Positions 1 to 7,704 of a DNA stretch of 24,612 nucleotides are shown piece after piece (the stretch's first letter is position 1; each line of letters starts with the position of its first letter). The stretch is taken from contig DAONVO010000027.1 in the NCBI GenBank assembly GCA_035412805.1, positions 1-24,612 on the forward strand. The letters are read 5' to 3'. Both the position numbers and the translations under genes were made by a program. The DNA comes from DTU018 sp029550685. GTDB taxonomy: Bacteria > Bacillota > Syntrophomonadia > Syntrophomonadales > Syntrophomonadaceae. The notes below the pieces were generated by a model. The model ran no database searches. It saw only the letters and a program-made list of their open reading frames with translations, and was not told where the DNA came from.

Positions 1-1007
1 ATGTGCAAGCCAGATCCAATTAAACATCCTCCGGCAACCACGGTACCTCCTCCTAATATGGAATTGCTGCCTACCTGGCAATGGTCCCCCAGAACACAAC
101 CATGCAGCTGGGCCTTTTCACTGACCTGCACTCGTTCCCACAAAATGCACTCATCTAATACCACTCCGCGGCTAATATGACAGCCGGGACCTATTACCAC
201 ATTTCCAAACATCTGTACATCTTCATCGATGACCGTTCCTTCGCCAATTAATATGTTAGCCTGTGCAGTCCGTTTTACGGTACCGGCCACCGGAAATCTT
301 ACCTTCCCCTGCAGTATGTCATTATGTGCCTGGCGATAGGTGTCTAAACTGCCCACATCACACCAGTAATCATCGATAGCTGCTGCATAAAAGGGTGCCT
401 TTATTTTAACTAGATGAGGAAAAACCTGCTTGCCAAAATCATAGAACTGGCCAGCAGGAATATAATCGAATATCTCTGGTTCAAATATGTATATACCAGT
501 ATTGGCTTGATTGCTCAAAGCTTCTTCCGGGCGAGGCTTCTCCTGAAAGCTGGTAATACGTCCATTGCTGTCGCTGACTACCACACCGAATCGTTCAACT
601 TCATCAACCGTTTTAACCGCAATGGTAGCCAGTGCACCCTGGCGCCGGTGTTCCTGTATAAGGCTGGTCAGATCAATATCAGTTAGTGCGTCCCCGCTCA
701 TTACCACAAAGGTGTCATCCAAAAACCACTGGCATTTTTTCACTCCACCGGCAGTTCCCATTAGCTCCTCTTCTCGGGAATAAAGCAAACTCATACCTGG
801 TCGAGGAGCATCCCCGAAATAATTTACAATGTTGTCTGCATGGTAATGAAGGTTAGCGATAACTTCAGAGAAACCATGTTCAGCCAACAGCTGAATAATG
901 TTTTCCATAAGAGGCCGGTTGGCCATTGGCACCATGGGCTTGGGGACTCCTATTGTCAGGGGCATCAAACGCGAGCCGACCCCTGCCGCCATAATCATTG
1001 CCTTCAA
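1..1007 (-). CDS. Mannose-1-phosphate guanylyltransferase-like NDP-sugar pyrophosphorylase, 5' part (cut by window edge)
   Basis: Only the first 335 codons lie in the window; the gene continues past base 1. The N-terminus reads MKAMIMAAGVGSRL followed by PKPMVP, the nucleotide-binding signature of sugar-phosphate nucleotidyltransferases (NTP + sugar-1-phosphate to NDP-sugar + PPi, cytosolic). Further landmarks are GTAGGV (substrate loop), MSGDALTDID (metal-binding Asp) and FQEKP. From about residue 250 the sequence changes to hexapeptide-like repeats (ILIGEGTVID, VVIGPGCHIS), a left-handed beta-helix. The start is a TTG at 1005-1007 placed behind AGGA; the next upstream in-frame codons include a stop. 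In related clostridia this layout often continues into a phosphomannomutase domain, which cannot be checked here. The exact sugar is inferred, so no symbol is given. A separate promoter lies at 1049-1077. Confidence 0.85.
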   Translation of the reverse strand, partial: MKAMIMAAGVGSRLMPLTIGVPKPMVPMANRPLMENIIQLLAEHGFSEVIANLHYHADNIVNYFGDAPRPGMSLLYSREEELMGTAGGVKKCQWFLDDTFVVMSGDALTDIDLTSLIQEHRRQGALATIAVKTVDEVERFGVVVSDSNGRITSFQEKPRPEEALSNQANTGIYIFEPEIFDYIPAGQFYDFGKQVFPHLVKIKAPFYAAAIDDYWCDVGSLDTYRQAHNDILQGKVRFPVAGTVKRTAQANILIGEGTVIDEDVQMFGNVVIGPGCHISRGVVLDECILWERVQVSEKAQLHGCVLGDHCQVGSNSILGGGTVVAGGCLIGSGLH

Positions 1008-1048
1008 TCAAGTTATCCTCCCATTATTGCAATTATATTCCTTTCATT

Positions 1049-1077
1049 ACTATACCATTATCTAGACAGTTGGTCAG
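1049..1077 (-). promoter_or_regulatory. Probable sigma-A promoter of the nucleotidyltransferase gene
   Basis: On the minus strand CTGACC (1077-1072), a 17-bp spacer and TATAGT (1054-1049) match the -35/-10 consensus at 4/6 and 5/6. It lies in the 73-bp gap before the TTG start at 1007. A second TATAAT-like box nearer the gene has a poorer -35. Confidence 0.45.
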
Positions 1078-1080
1078 CCC

Positions 1081-1635
1081 TCACCCTACGATGCGTCCTT
1101 TCATTTTCTCATCCAGGTAATACCCCATTCCGCGCCGCGTCCTGATAATACTTGGTTGCTGGAGATTATCCCCTAATTTAATACGTAAGTTGCGAATATG
1201 ATACTTAGGTTCTGCCCACACTGCCCCGGTATAATCCTGGCTTATAATCTCCGACAAGGTACGGTGAGAAACAATTACACCTGGCTGTTGAGCCAGACAT
1301 GCCAACAGGCGAGTTTCAGCCGGAGTCAACCAGGTTGATCCCTGGGAAGTATACACCACCGCCCGCTTTAAATCCACTTGCGGTAAATCCAGGCATACAG
1401 CAGCTGCTTTCGTATCTCCAGTCAGCGCTGAGTAGATGCCAGCGGTTTCCTGCAGAGCTAGGCTGTGCCCGTGAGCTGATTTCCTTTCATAGCACCGCTG
1501 CAAAAACCACTGGTCTACCGGATCACTGCGTACCTCACTGACCAATTCTTGGATATAGTCCGGATAGTCAACTGCTGAACCGTCCAGTTCCAACATAGGT
1601 ATGAGTAAATCCAACAGATCTCTGTGATCAGCCAT
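1081..1635 (-). CDS. Winged-helix (OmpR/PhoB-type) DNA-binding protein without receiver domain
   Basis: The protein has 184 residues. Residues 92-174 form a typical trans_reg_C winged helix: LTPAETRLLACLA, then the recognition-helix region YHIRNLRIKLGD and the wing signature IIRTRRGMGYYL. Residues 1-90 are acidic and mostly helical and show no phospho-acceptor receiver motifs, so this is not an ordinary response regulator. The ATG overlaps the stop of the upstream ATPase gene by one base (TAATG at 1637-1633), indicating translational coupling and a joint function. A longer in-frame reading from 1788 would run inside the ATPase gene and is rejected. It may bind DNA for, or auto-regulate, the SOS-controlled ATPase operon; that role is inference. 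Confidence 0.85.
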   Translation of the reverse strand: MADHRDLLDLLIPMLELDGSAVDYPDYIQELVSEVRSDPVDQWFLQRCYERKSAHGHSLALQETAGIYSALTGDTKAAAVCLDLPQVDLKRAVVYTSQGSTWLTPAETRLLACLAQQPGVIVSHRTLSEIISQDYTGAVWAEPKYHIRNLRIKLGDNLQQPSIIRTRRGMGYYLDEKMKGRIVG

Positions 1636-3464
1636 TAACCTACCCCCAGGTATTCCAACCGGCAGCAGAAAGCTTCCCGTCCACCTTCCAAAGTGGACAT
1701 AACTTCCCCGCGCACCTCTTCTTGGTCCAGCCTGCCCTGGAGGAGAAGCCTTCCCTGACCATGGGCCAGGGTCATGGCTACTACCCAATCCGCTTGTCCG
1801 GCTACAACAATATTGGGGTTATGCGTCACTAAAATGACCTGACGGGTTTTCTTTATATCCAGCAAGCGAGGGATGACCATATCATAGATACAGCCATTGT
1901 CCAAATGATCTTCAAATTGATCTCCCATGAGTACCGGACGCCGCGCCAACAATATAATCGGCAGCAGGAGAGAACACTGGGTGCCCCGGGAAAGACGATA
2001 GCTGTTAACCGCTTCCACCCCCGACTTACCCCGGTAGTACAGCTCCACCTCATCCCCTATAGATATTTCTGTCATCCGGCCGCTGTCTACCCGGTTGGCC
2101 AGTGCCCAAATAATCTGCCGGGCTTCACTGTTGCCGCACTCCAGGGTGCGGCTGAGCAGTTCACTATCCGCCTGGTTCACAATATTCATCAAGGCCCGGG
2201 GATCAATGCGGCGCACCATACTGTCAATGAGTCTTCTGCTGATGATCCCCTGCAATAATTGCTGCAGGAAACGCCGGTATTCCTCCAGATAGCTGCATTT
2301 ATGAAAGCGGATGAACGGATTTCCAGCCAAAACCGCATTCAACCTGGATACTGTGATTTTGCGGGAACGGGATATGGAATCTTCCCAGCGCTGTGCCTCA
2401 ATAAGCAGTACCTGTTTTCGCTCCATCAGGCGTTGGGCTTCAGTTAGCAGCCTCTGATACTCCTCTTCGCAGCCGGCTAATTCAGCCAATTCCCTCATCA
2501 GACTCTGGCGGCGCTGGGCCAACTCCTGACACCCGGCAAACCCCTGTTCTTTTAAGTCCTGAATAATCTGCTGTTCCTGGACCTCATGCCGCTGGGCCAA
2601 AGCAGCACGAATTTCCTGAATCGATGCCAGTCCTTCTTCCATAACCTTAAACAGTTCCTCTGACAATTGACGATGCGATTCCAGGGTCTGATTAACCTGG
2701 GTTACCAAGCTCTCCACCAAATCAGGATTTAGCAGTCCATCTTCATCCAGGCGGCAGGTATGATAGTCGGCTGCCAACAGATTACGCAATCCTTTTAACC
2801 GGGATGTAAGAAGCTTTTCCCAAAACTCAACCAGAGAAGCTTCTTGTACCAAAGCGTGTTTGCGTTTCTCGGGCTCATTTAACTGCAGACTGGCCAATTC
2901 TTTTACCAGCAGGTCCTTTTTGGCTACCTTTTCCTTAAGTTCGGTGAGCTTTTCCGCCACTGTCTCATATTCTTGCTGTAATTGGATACGTTTAGCGGTG
3001 TTGGCTTCCAGTTCTCGCTTTAACGGTATTAATTCCTCATTGGTATGATCCAGCAGGTCCATTAATACATTGCCGCCTTGATCCAGCAGCTGCTCCAACT
3101 GGCCCTGGTGATAGGCTTCCAGGTTAAATCTAATATCGCTGCCTTCCTGCAGTAGTTGGCCTTTACTATCATAGAGCCGTGGATAACGGCCAATACGGCG
3201 CTGTATCCTGCGTATATTGTCGAACTCAGAAATAAACTCAACTTCTACTTGACCGTCCTCCAAAAGGCTGCTCACCTGCTGTAAAAATTCCCGGGGCTGC
3301 TGGGACCAGTCACCCAAAGCAAAGCGCAGCAAATTCAATATGCTGCTCTTGCCCGTGCCCCGAGATCCAATTATGCAGTTGAGTCCGCTTTGAAAACTTA
3401 CATCCAAACCATCCAAAAAGCCCCCCTGGACAACCAGGCGACGTACTTCCTTAACCCACATCAT
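1635..3464 (-). CDS. SMC/RecF-like coiled-coil ATPase, LexA-box controlled
   Basis: A 609-residue ABC-type ATPase of the SMC/RecF/AAA_23 kind. The Walker A motif is GSRGTGKSS (residues 33-41). A Glu/Gln/Leu-rich stretch at about 130-420 is predicted coiled coil. The C-terminal half has an LSRGTQ signature (491-496), a Walker B-like segment VLMGDQFEDHLDN (511-523) and an H-loop ILVTHNPN (His 548). Such proteins bind or process DNA in repair, chromosome maintenance or phage defence. It is too short and differently built to be a standard SbcC, RecN or SMC. ATG at 3464 or 3461 follows AAGGAGG (3476-3470); the longer frame to 3530 is excluded because it would contain the promoter. The stop overlaps the start of the winged-helix gene. 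The exact family is not recognised; a TrlF-like or defence-type ATPase is possible. Confidence 0.9.
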   Translation of the reverse strand: MMWVKEVRRLVVQGGFLDGLDVSFQSGLNCIIGSRGTGKSSILNLLRFALGDWSQQPREFLQQVSSLLEDGQVEVEFISEFDNIRRIQRRIGRYPRLYDSKGQLLQEGSDIRFNLEAYHQGQLEQLLDQGGNVLMDLLDHTNEELIPLKRELEANTAKRIQLQQEYETVAEKLTELKEKVAKKDLLVKELASLQLNEPEKRKHALVQEASLVEFWEKLLTSRLKGLRNLLAADYHTCRLDEDGLLNPDLVESLVTQVNQTLESHRQLSEELFKVMEEGLASIQEIRAALAQRHEVQEQQIIQDLKEQGFAGCQELAQRRQSLMRELAELAGCEEEYQRLLTEAQRLMERKQVLLIEAQRWEDSISRSRKITVSRLNAVLAGNPFIRFHKCSYLEEYRRFLQQLLQGIISRRLIDSMVRRIDPRALMNIVNQADSELLSRTLECGNSEARQIIWALANRVDSGRMTEISIGDEVELYYRGKSGVEAVNSYRLSRGTQCSLLLPIILLARRPVLMGDQFEDHLDNGCIYDMVIPRLLDIKKTRQVILVTHNPNIVVAGQADWVVAMTLAHGQGRLLLQGRLDQEEVRGEVMSTLEGGREAFCCRLEYLGVG

Positions 3465-3494
3465 ATGTCCCTCCTTGTAGTCAAGGTGTTTTTC

Positions 3495-3523
3495 ATTATA
3501 GAACATATGTTCGGTGGGGGCAA
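3495..3523 (-). promoter_or_regulatory. Sigma-A promoter of the ATPase/winged-helix operon
   Basis: On the minus strand the -35 is TTGCCC (3523-3518), followed by exactly 17 bp and a perfect TATAAT (3500-3495). Transcription would start near 3488, leaving a short leader with AAGGAGG. The spacer is filled by the LexA box listed separately. A terminator just upstream (3559-3597) insulates this promoter from the preceding gene. Confidence 0.8.
3500..3513. promoter_or_regulatory. LexA (DinR) SOS box
   Basis: The 12-bp perfect palindrome GAACATATGTTC (3501-3512), read on the minus strand as CGAACATATGTTCT, fits 13 of 14 positions of the Bacillus SOS box CGAAC-RNRY-GTTYG. It sits between the -35 and the -10, where bound LexA would block RNA polymerase. 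It predicts induction of the ATPase operon by DNA damage. Confidence 0.8.
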
Positions 3524-3558
3524 GTGGCAAAATCCATTTTATTACAGTTTATCAATTG

Positions 3559-3597
3559 AAAAAACCGCCTGGTTCTAAAATAGCAGAACCAGACGGT
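3559..3597 (-). terminator. Rho-independent terminator of the 106-aa gene
   Basis: On the minus strand ACCGTCTGGTTCT pairs with AGAACCAGGCGGT (13 bp with one G.T pair, 8-nt loop), followed directly by six T. It lies 16 bp after the stop of the 106-aa gene and separates it from the SOS promoter. Confidence 0.9.
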
Positions 3598-3612
3598 CTT
3601 ATAAGGGGATGA

Positions 3613-3933
3613 TTATTCCTGGTAAGAGGATGAAGAATATTCCAGACGAAGGTAGTTCAAATGGGTTTTTAGTTCGGAAATTATCATGCTCACTTCGGTG
3701 AAGCGATAGTCGTGGGGAACAGCTGCTTTTATTTCGCCTAATGTGGTACTGATCTGATCTATACCCTGGCAGACCCGGGGGCCGTCATTTTCCAGCATAT
3801 AAAAGGCCAATTCCGTCAACTCCTCATAAATTTGTTTTAAGCTTCTCTGTTCTTCGGGCCAAATTCCTTCCAGACAATTAACCTGGGCAAGTATGGCGCG
3901 ATAACAGTTATTACCCAGGCTTGTACTATTCAT
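3613..3933 (-). CDS. Hypothetical protein, 106 aa, mostly helical
   Basis: I do not recognise this protein. It starts MNSTSLGNN and ends SSSSYQE, has no signal peptide or membrane segment, and its amphipathic pattern (for example EEQRSLKQIYEELTELAFY) suggests a small all-helical soluble protein. It has the feel of small clostridial regulatory or flagellar-export-type helical proteins, but no motif proves it. The ATG at 3933 follows GGAGG and AGGA; a GTG at 3951 in the same frame is possible but would place the ribosome-binding site inside the gene. It has its own promoter (3996-4024) and terminator (3559-3597), so it is probably a single-gene transcript. Confidence 0.7.
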   Translation of the reverse strand: MNSTSLGNNCYRAILAQVNCLEGIWPEEQRSLKQIYEELTELAFYMLENDGPRVCQGIDQISTTLGEIKAAVPHDYRFTEVSMIISELKTHLNYLRLEYSSSSYQE

Positions 3934-3995
3934 GGTAATCCTAACCTCCACACCGCTTTAAATTTATACAACATTTTCCATATTAACCAAACATT

Positions 3996-4024
3996 ATTGT
4001 AATGGACCCCTCGTCACAGGTCAA
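3996..4024 (-). promoter_or_regulatory. Sigma-A promoter of the 106-aa gene
   Basis: On the minus strand TTGACC (4024-4019, 5/6 match), a 17-bp spacer and TACAAT (4001-3996, 5/6 match) form a strong promoter in the 100-bp gap before the gene. Confidence 0.75.
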
Positions 4025-4033
4025 CACCTATTT

Positions 4034-4588
4034 TTAGTTATTTACATATTTGTTTAAAATTTGATCAAGCTGCTGCATCTTTTTAAGCACCAGCAAGACT
4101 GCCTGGGCTATTACCTCTTCATCATTCAGGCTGGGCCGGGTCTGCAGTGCACTGCTCAATTTCTGCCCCAAGCAAATGGTCTGGGCAGCGGTAGCCGCAG
4201 TACAAAACAAATCCAGGGTACGCCCATCTTTCAGCACCAGCTGGGTTCTGCCGCTTTTACCGCCTATCGTCTCGACAGAACTTATATCTACATAGCCGCA
4301 GCATCGATCGTTAGCACAGAGGGGGGTGCGCATTTTCAAAGGTATAAAAATACGTTCGGGCTGAAGGTAAAAAGGCAGTACTGCCTGGCGGTCAATAAGC
4401 CTGGCCACCTGTTTACCCTGGGCTGGCAAATCCACAGCATACAGCCTGGCCAGAGCTTTTTTTAATGAACGAATGGAACGACGGTCAACGCTTTTGCCTT
4501 TCCAGGTCCACAGTTCAGTATTGTCGCCTTCAGGTCCATAAACGGGACGCAGTACAATAATAGAATCTTTAATCTGTTCCAGTTGCAT
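4034..4588 (-). CDS. Possible ComK-family competence transcription factor-like protein
   Basis: This 184-residue soluble protein begins MQLEQIKDSIIVLRP. Its centre (about residues 68-145) follows the layout I recall for ComK: a hydrophobic strand and PERIFIPLKMRTP, then CCGYVDISSVE, a TQLVLKDGRTLDL strand pair, and a helix ending LGQKLSSAL. In Bacillus ComK the corresponding order is IFLFPT, CGWI, the TVTF-NGK-MEL strands and a helix. ComK switches on DNA-uptake genes. The similarity is remote and judged by eye, so the assignment is tentative. Cysteines in CANDRCC are unusual. It lies 67 bp after cimA on the same strand with no clear terminator between, so it may be co-transcribed with the amino acid operon. 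Its AGGAGGTG ribosome-binding site is inside the hairpin at 4596-4628. Confidence 0.6.
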   Translation of the reverse strand: MQLEQIKDSIIVLRPVYGPEGDNTELWTWKGKSVDRRSIRSLKKALARLYAVDLPAQGKQVARLIDRQAVLPFYLQPERIFIPLKMRTPLCANDRCCGYVDISSVETIGGKSGRTQLVLKDGRTLDLFCTAATAAQTICLGQKLSSALQTRPSLNDEEVIAQAVLLVLKKMQQLDQILNKYVNN

Positions 4589-4595
4589 AATATAA

Positions 4596-4628
4596 CACCT
4601 CCTGTCACTATGGTGAGGACAGGAGGTG
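4596..4628 (-). promoter_or_regulatory. Perfect 11-bp hairpin sequestering the ribosome-binding site of the ComK-like gene
   Basis: CACCTCCTGTC (4596-4606) and GACAGGAGGTG (4618-4628) are exact inverse complements around an 11-nt loop. On the minus-strand mRNA the AGGAGGTG Shine-Dalgarno forms the 3' arm, 7 nt before the ATG at 4588. No T-run follows, so it is not a standard terminator. It should repress translation unless opened. Confidence 0.75.
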
Positions 4629-4655
4629 GAAAATCAGGGTAATGACGGTTGATTT

Positions 4656-6248
4656 TTAGTTGTTTTCCGGTTGATTCTGCCTGCGCTTCAGCAGCAGATA
4701 ATTTATGGAATCCACCAGTGCTTGCCAGGAAGCTTCAATAATATTCTCAGATACCCCTACCGTATTCCACTTACCAGAATGGTCTGCAGATTCAATTAAT
4801 ACTCTGACTTTAGCAGCGGTACCTTCTTTGCCATCCAATACCCGAACTTTATAGTCGGTGAGGTGCATATCCTCTATTTCCGGGTAGACTTCAGTTAAAG
4901 CCTTGCGCAGGGCATTATCCAGGGCATTGACCGGGCCGTCACCATCGGCAGCGGTGTGAAACGTACGCCCATCTGCACACAGTTTAACCATAGCTTCGGA
5001 TACAATGTCATCCTGTTCATTCTTCTCCAGGATCACTTTTAAATTCTTGAGCTGAAAATAATCACTGCCCTGGCCAAAAGCTTTGCGCAGGAACAATTCC
5101 AGAGAGGCATCGGCTCCTTCAAACTGAAAGCCCTGGCTTTCCAGTTCTTTAATCTGCTTAATTACCGCACGAGTCTGAGCACTATAGCTGTTCACATCCA
5201 AATTTAACTCCCGGGCTTTGTAAAGCAAATTCGACAAGCCAGAAAGTTCTGACACCAGTACCCGGCGGTGGTTACCTACATCTTCGGGATTAATGTGCTC
5301 ATAGGTAAGGGAATCTTTTAACAAAGCACTTACATGAATGCCTCCCTTGTGGGCAAAAGCACCGTAGCCTACAAAAGGCTGGTTATTATGATGAGGCATA
5401 TTGGCAATTTCCGCTATATAATGGGAAACCTCACTGATATTTTTCAAGCGTCCCGGCGGCAGGCAGGGCCGGTGCATTTTTAGTTCCAAGTTAGGAATTA
5501 TCGAGCAGAGATCCGCATTACCGCAACGCTCTCCATAGCCATTTATGGTTCCCTGCACTTGCAGGCATCCATTTTGCACCGCAATTAGAGAATTGCTAAC
5601 TGCACAGCCGGCATCATTATGAGCGTGGATGCCCAGGGGAGCACCTATCACCTGGCGGACCTGCAGGATAATATCCTCCACTTCCCAAGGCATACTTCCC
5701 CCATTGGTATCGCAAAGTACAATCCAGTCTGCTCCTGCTTCCTCAGCAGTCCTCAGTACTTGCAGAGCATAATCCCGGTTAGCCTTAAACCCGTCGAAAA
5801 AGTGCTCTGCGTCAAAAATGACTTCCTTACCCTTATCCTTCAGGTAAGCAATGCTCTCTCGTACCATGTTCAGATTTTCTTCCAGAGTGGTCTCCAAAGC
5901 TCGCAAAACATGGAAGTCCCAGCTCTTTCCTACCAGGGTTGCGCTAGGGGCACCTGAATCCAACAATGCCTGCAGGTTGAGATCCTGCTTCACTGAGACC
6001 CCTGGTTTACGAGTAGCACTGAAGGCAGCCACACGGCTGTTTTCCAGACCTATACTTTGAATGGCTTTAAAAAACTCCATATCTTTCGGATTGCTGCCCG
6101 GCCATCCACCTTCGATATAAGAAATACCCAAAGAATCCAGGCGCCGGGCTATTTGCAGCTTATCCTCCAAGGAAAAGGAGATGCCTTCGGCCTGAGAACC
6201 GTCCCTCAGAGTAGTATCGTATATGGTTACTTTCCGTTGCCTATCCCC
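4656..6248 (-). CDS. cimA: (R)-citramalate synthase, CimA-type; no valid start codon in frame
   Basis: A LeuA-family aldol-type synthase that condenses acetyl-CoA with pyruvate to citramalate, the first step of the citramalate route to 2-oxobutyrate and isoleucine. The readable frame has 530 codons, a normal length. It shows YDTTLRDGSQAEG and YIEGGWPGSNPKD, hallmarks of the CimA branch (TIGR00977-like), then IHAHNDAGCAVSNS and INGYGERCGNADL, and a C-terminal LeuA-type allosteric domain from about residue 400. The frame is open up to GGG at 6248, but the codon before it is TTT. AAGGAGG (6266-6260) stands 9 nt before an out-of-frame TTG (6250-6248) that reads only seven codons. One extra G in the GGGG run would put that TTG in frame. 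The only in-frame start is the TTG at 6170, which would delete the catalytic DTTLRDG. So this is a real frameshift or a homopolymer sequencing error. Confidence 0.88.
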   Translation of the reverse strand, partial: GDRQRKVTIYDTTLRDGSQAEGISFSLEDKLQIARRLDSLGISYIEGGWPGSNPKDMEFFKAIQSIGLENSRVAAFSATRKPGVSVKQDLNLQALLDSGAPSATLVGKSWDFHVLRALETTLEENLNMVRESIAYLKDKGKEVIFDAEHFFDGFKANRDYALQVLRTAEEAGADWIVLCDTNGGSMPWEVEDIILQVRQVIGAPLGIHAHNDAGCAVSNSLIAVQNGCLQVQGTINGYGERCGNADLCSIIPNLELKMHRPCLPPGRLKNISEVSHYIAEIANMPHHNNQPFVGYGAFAHKGGIHVSALLKDSLTYEHINPEDVGNHRRVLVSELSGLSNLLYKARELNLDVNSYSAQTRAVIKQIKELESQGFQFEGADASLELFLRKAFGQGSDYFQLKNLKVILEKNEQDDIVSEAMVKLCADGRTFHTAADGDGPVNALDNALRKALTEVYPEIEDMHLTDYKVRVLDGKEGTAAKVRVLIESADHSGKWNTVGVSENIIEASWQALVDSINYLLLKRRQNQPENN

Positions 6249-6342
6249 AAAACTGTTTTCCTCCTTCGCAAGATATAGAAGCCAGCCGGTTTACCCCTCG
6301 CACCTGTGGTGCAGGCCAGGATGAATGAGAAAATTTGAACCC

Positions 6343-6530
6343 GTCATCGCCAGGAGCGAAGCGACGTGGCGATTTATAAACTCAAACCGTAAATAGTCAT
6401 AGAGATTGCCACGCCCCCTGCGTGGGCTCGCAACACTAGTAGTAAGCGTCAGCGAACATCGGCAACCTTAGTAGTACCCGTCAGGGTACATCGGGAGTCC
6501 CCGAAGGGGGGAGTCCTTTAGGGCAATGAC
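6343..6530. repeat. Dispersed repeat element, copy 1, in the leuB-cimA gap
   Basis: The 342-bp gap between cimA and leuB is mostly this element. It starts GTCATCGCC and ends GGGCAATGAC, near-inverse ends. Inside are a GAGCGAAGCGACG tract (6353-6365) of a type I recall as widespread in bacterial intergenic repeats, GAGATTGCCACGCC (6402-6415), and two adjoining 32-bp modules (6431-6462 and 6463-6494) of form CAAC-NYTAGTAGTA-variable-ACATCGG. It closes with a CCCC-GAAG-GGGG hairpin and AGTCCTTTAGGGCAATGACA. It has no coding capacity. Confidence 0.75.
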
Positions 6531-6590
6531 ACTAGGGCAGATCTCGATGACACAATGAAGGCTGCTTTTACAGCAAGCATATGTTGATAG

Positions 6591-7667
6591 CTATTCAGAT
6601 TGCAATATAGTCCTAGCCACCAGATCTCCCATTTCATCAGTGCCTAATATGGTCTTGCCTGGCTCAGCCAGATCCGGGGTACGGTAACCGGCATCAATTA
6701 CCTGGCGGACTGCCTGTTCTACAGCCTGGGCTTCTTTTTCCAGTTTCAGTGAATAACGCAATAGCAGCGCAGCTGATAAAATGGTAGCCAGTGGATTGGC
6801 CTCGTTTTGTCCGGCAATATCAGGAGCGCTGCCATGAGCAGGTTCATACAAGCCCACCTCGCCGCCGATGGAAGCACTGGGCAGCATACCCAGTGACCCA
6901 GTGAGCATAGAAGCTTCATCGGTCAAAATATCCCCGAACATGTTCTCGGTAACAATCACATCAAATTGGCGGGGATTGCGGATCAGCTGCATAGCACAGT
7001 TATCTACATACATATGAGTAAGTTCCACATCCGGATACTCACGGGACAAATCAGTCACCGTTTCTCTCCACAGACGGGAACTCTCCAAAACATTAGCCTT
7101 GTCCACTGAACAGACCTTGCCTTTGCGCTGGCGGGCAGCTTCAAAAGCTGTTCTTGCTATACGCTCAATTTCATAGGTTGAATAAGTAAGCACATCGGTA
7201 GCTTTTTGCCCATCGGCTGTCTTCTCCCGGCTTTTTTCCCCAAAGTAAATTCCCCCGGTTAGTTCACGGACCACCAGGATATCCACCCCCTGCAGTACCT
7301 CTTCCTTCAAGGTAGAAGCATGCATTAAGGACGGGAAAACCATACAGGGCCTCAGGTTAGCATATAGAGCCAATTCCCTGCGCAAAGGCAGTAAGGCCCC
7401 CGCTTCCGGGCGCAATTCCACCGGCAGGTTATCCCATTTTGGCCCCCCGATAGCGCCTAAAAGCACGGCATCGGAGCGCTCACATAATTCCAAAGTTTCA
7501 TCGGGCAGCGGATGCCCTTTGGCATCATAGGCTGCCCCTCCTACCAAGCCTTCTGTAAAATTAAAGGCAGGTCCGTATTTCTCACTGACAGCCTGCAAAG
7601 CCTTAATCGCCTGGGGAACTATCTCCACCCCAATCCCATCCCCGGGCAGAACAGCAATCTGAAACAT
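6591..7667 (-). CDS. leuB: 3-isopropylmalate dehydrogenase
   Basis: NAD-dependent oxidative decarboxylation of 3-isopropylmalate to 2-oxoisocaproate in leucine synthesis; it probably also acts on methylmalate made from citramalate. The protein has 358 residues, normal for the family. MFQIAVLPGDGIG opens the dehydrogenase fold. ELTGGIYFG, the YVDNCAMQLI substrate and dimer segment, and TENMFGDILTDEASML (metal-binding Asp residues) are diagnostic, with an NAD-binding EPAHGSAPDIAG loop. ATG at 7667 follows AAAGGAAG. It lies 37 bp downstream of leuD and is separated from cimA by the repeat element. Confidence 0.97.
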   Translation of the reverse strand: MFQIAVLPGDGIGVEIVPQAIKALQAVSEKYGPAFNFTEGLVGGAAYDAKGHPLPDETLELCERSDAVLLGAIGGPKWDNLPVELRPEAGALLPLRRELALYANLRPCMVFPSLMHASTLKEEVLQGVDILVVRELTGGIYFGEKSREKTADGQKATDVLTYSTYEIERIARTAFEAARQRKGKVCSVDKANVLESSRLWRETVTDLSREYPDVELTHMYVDNCAMQLIRNPRQFDVIVTENMFGDILTDEASMLTGSLGMLPSASIGGEVGLYEPAHGSAPDIAGQNEANPLATILSAALLLRYSLKLEKEAQAVEQAVRQVIDAGYRTPDLAEPGKTILGTDEMGDLVARTILQSE

Positions 7668-7704
7668 ACACTTCTTCCTTTCTCTAATTAGCTGGCATAA
7701 GTAA

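Noticed and set aside
1636..1788. N-terminal extension of the winged-helix protein
   Set aside because: It lies wholly inside the ATPase coding region, while ATG 1635 has a stop-start overlap and gives a domain-consistent protein.
3465..3530. Longer start for the ATPase gene
   Set aside because: The extra 22 codons would include the -10, the LexA box and the ribosome-binding site, so they are promoter rather than coding.
4596..4628. Terminator after cimA
   Set aside because: The hairpin is strong but has no T-run on the minus strand, and its 3' arm is the next gene's ribosome-binding site.
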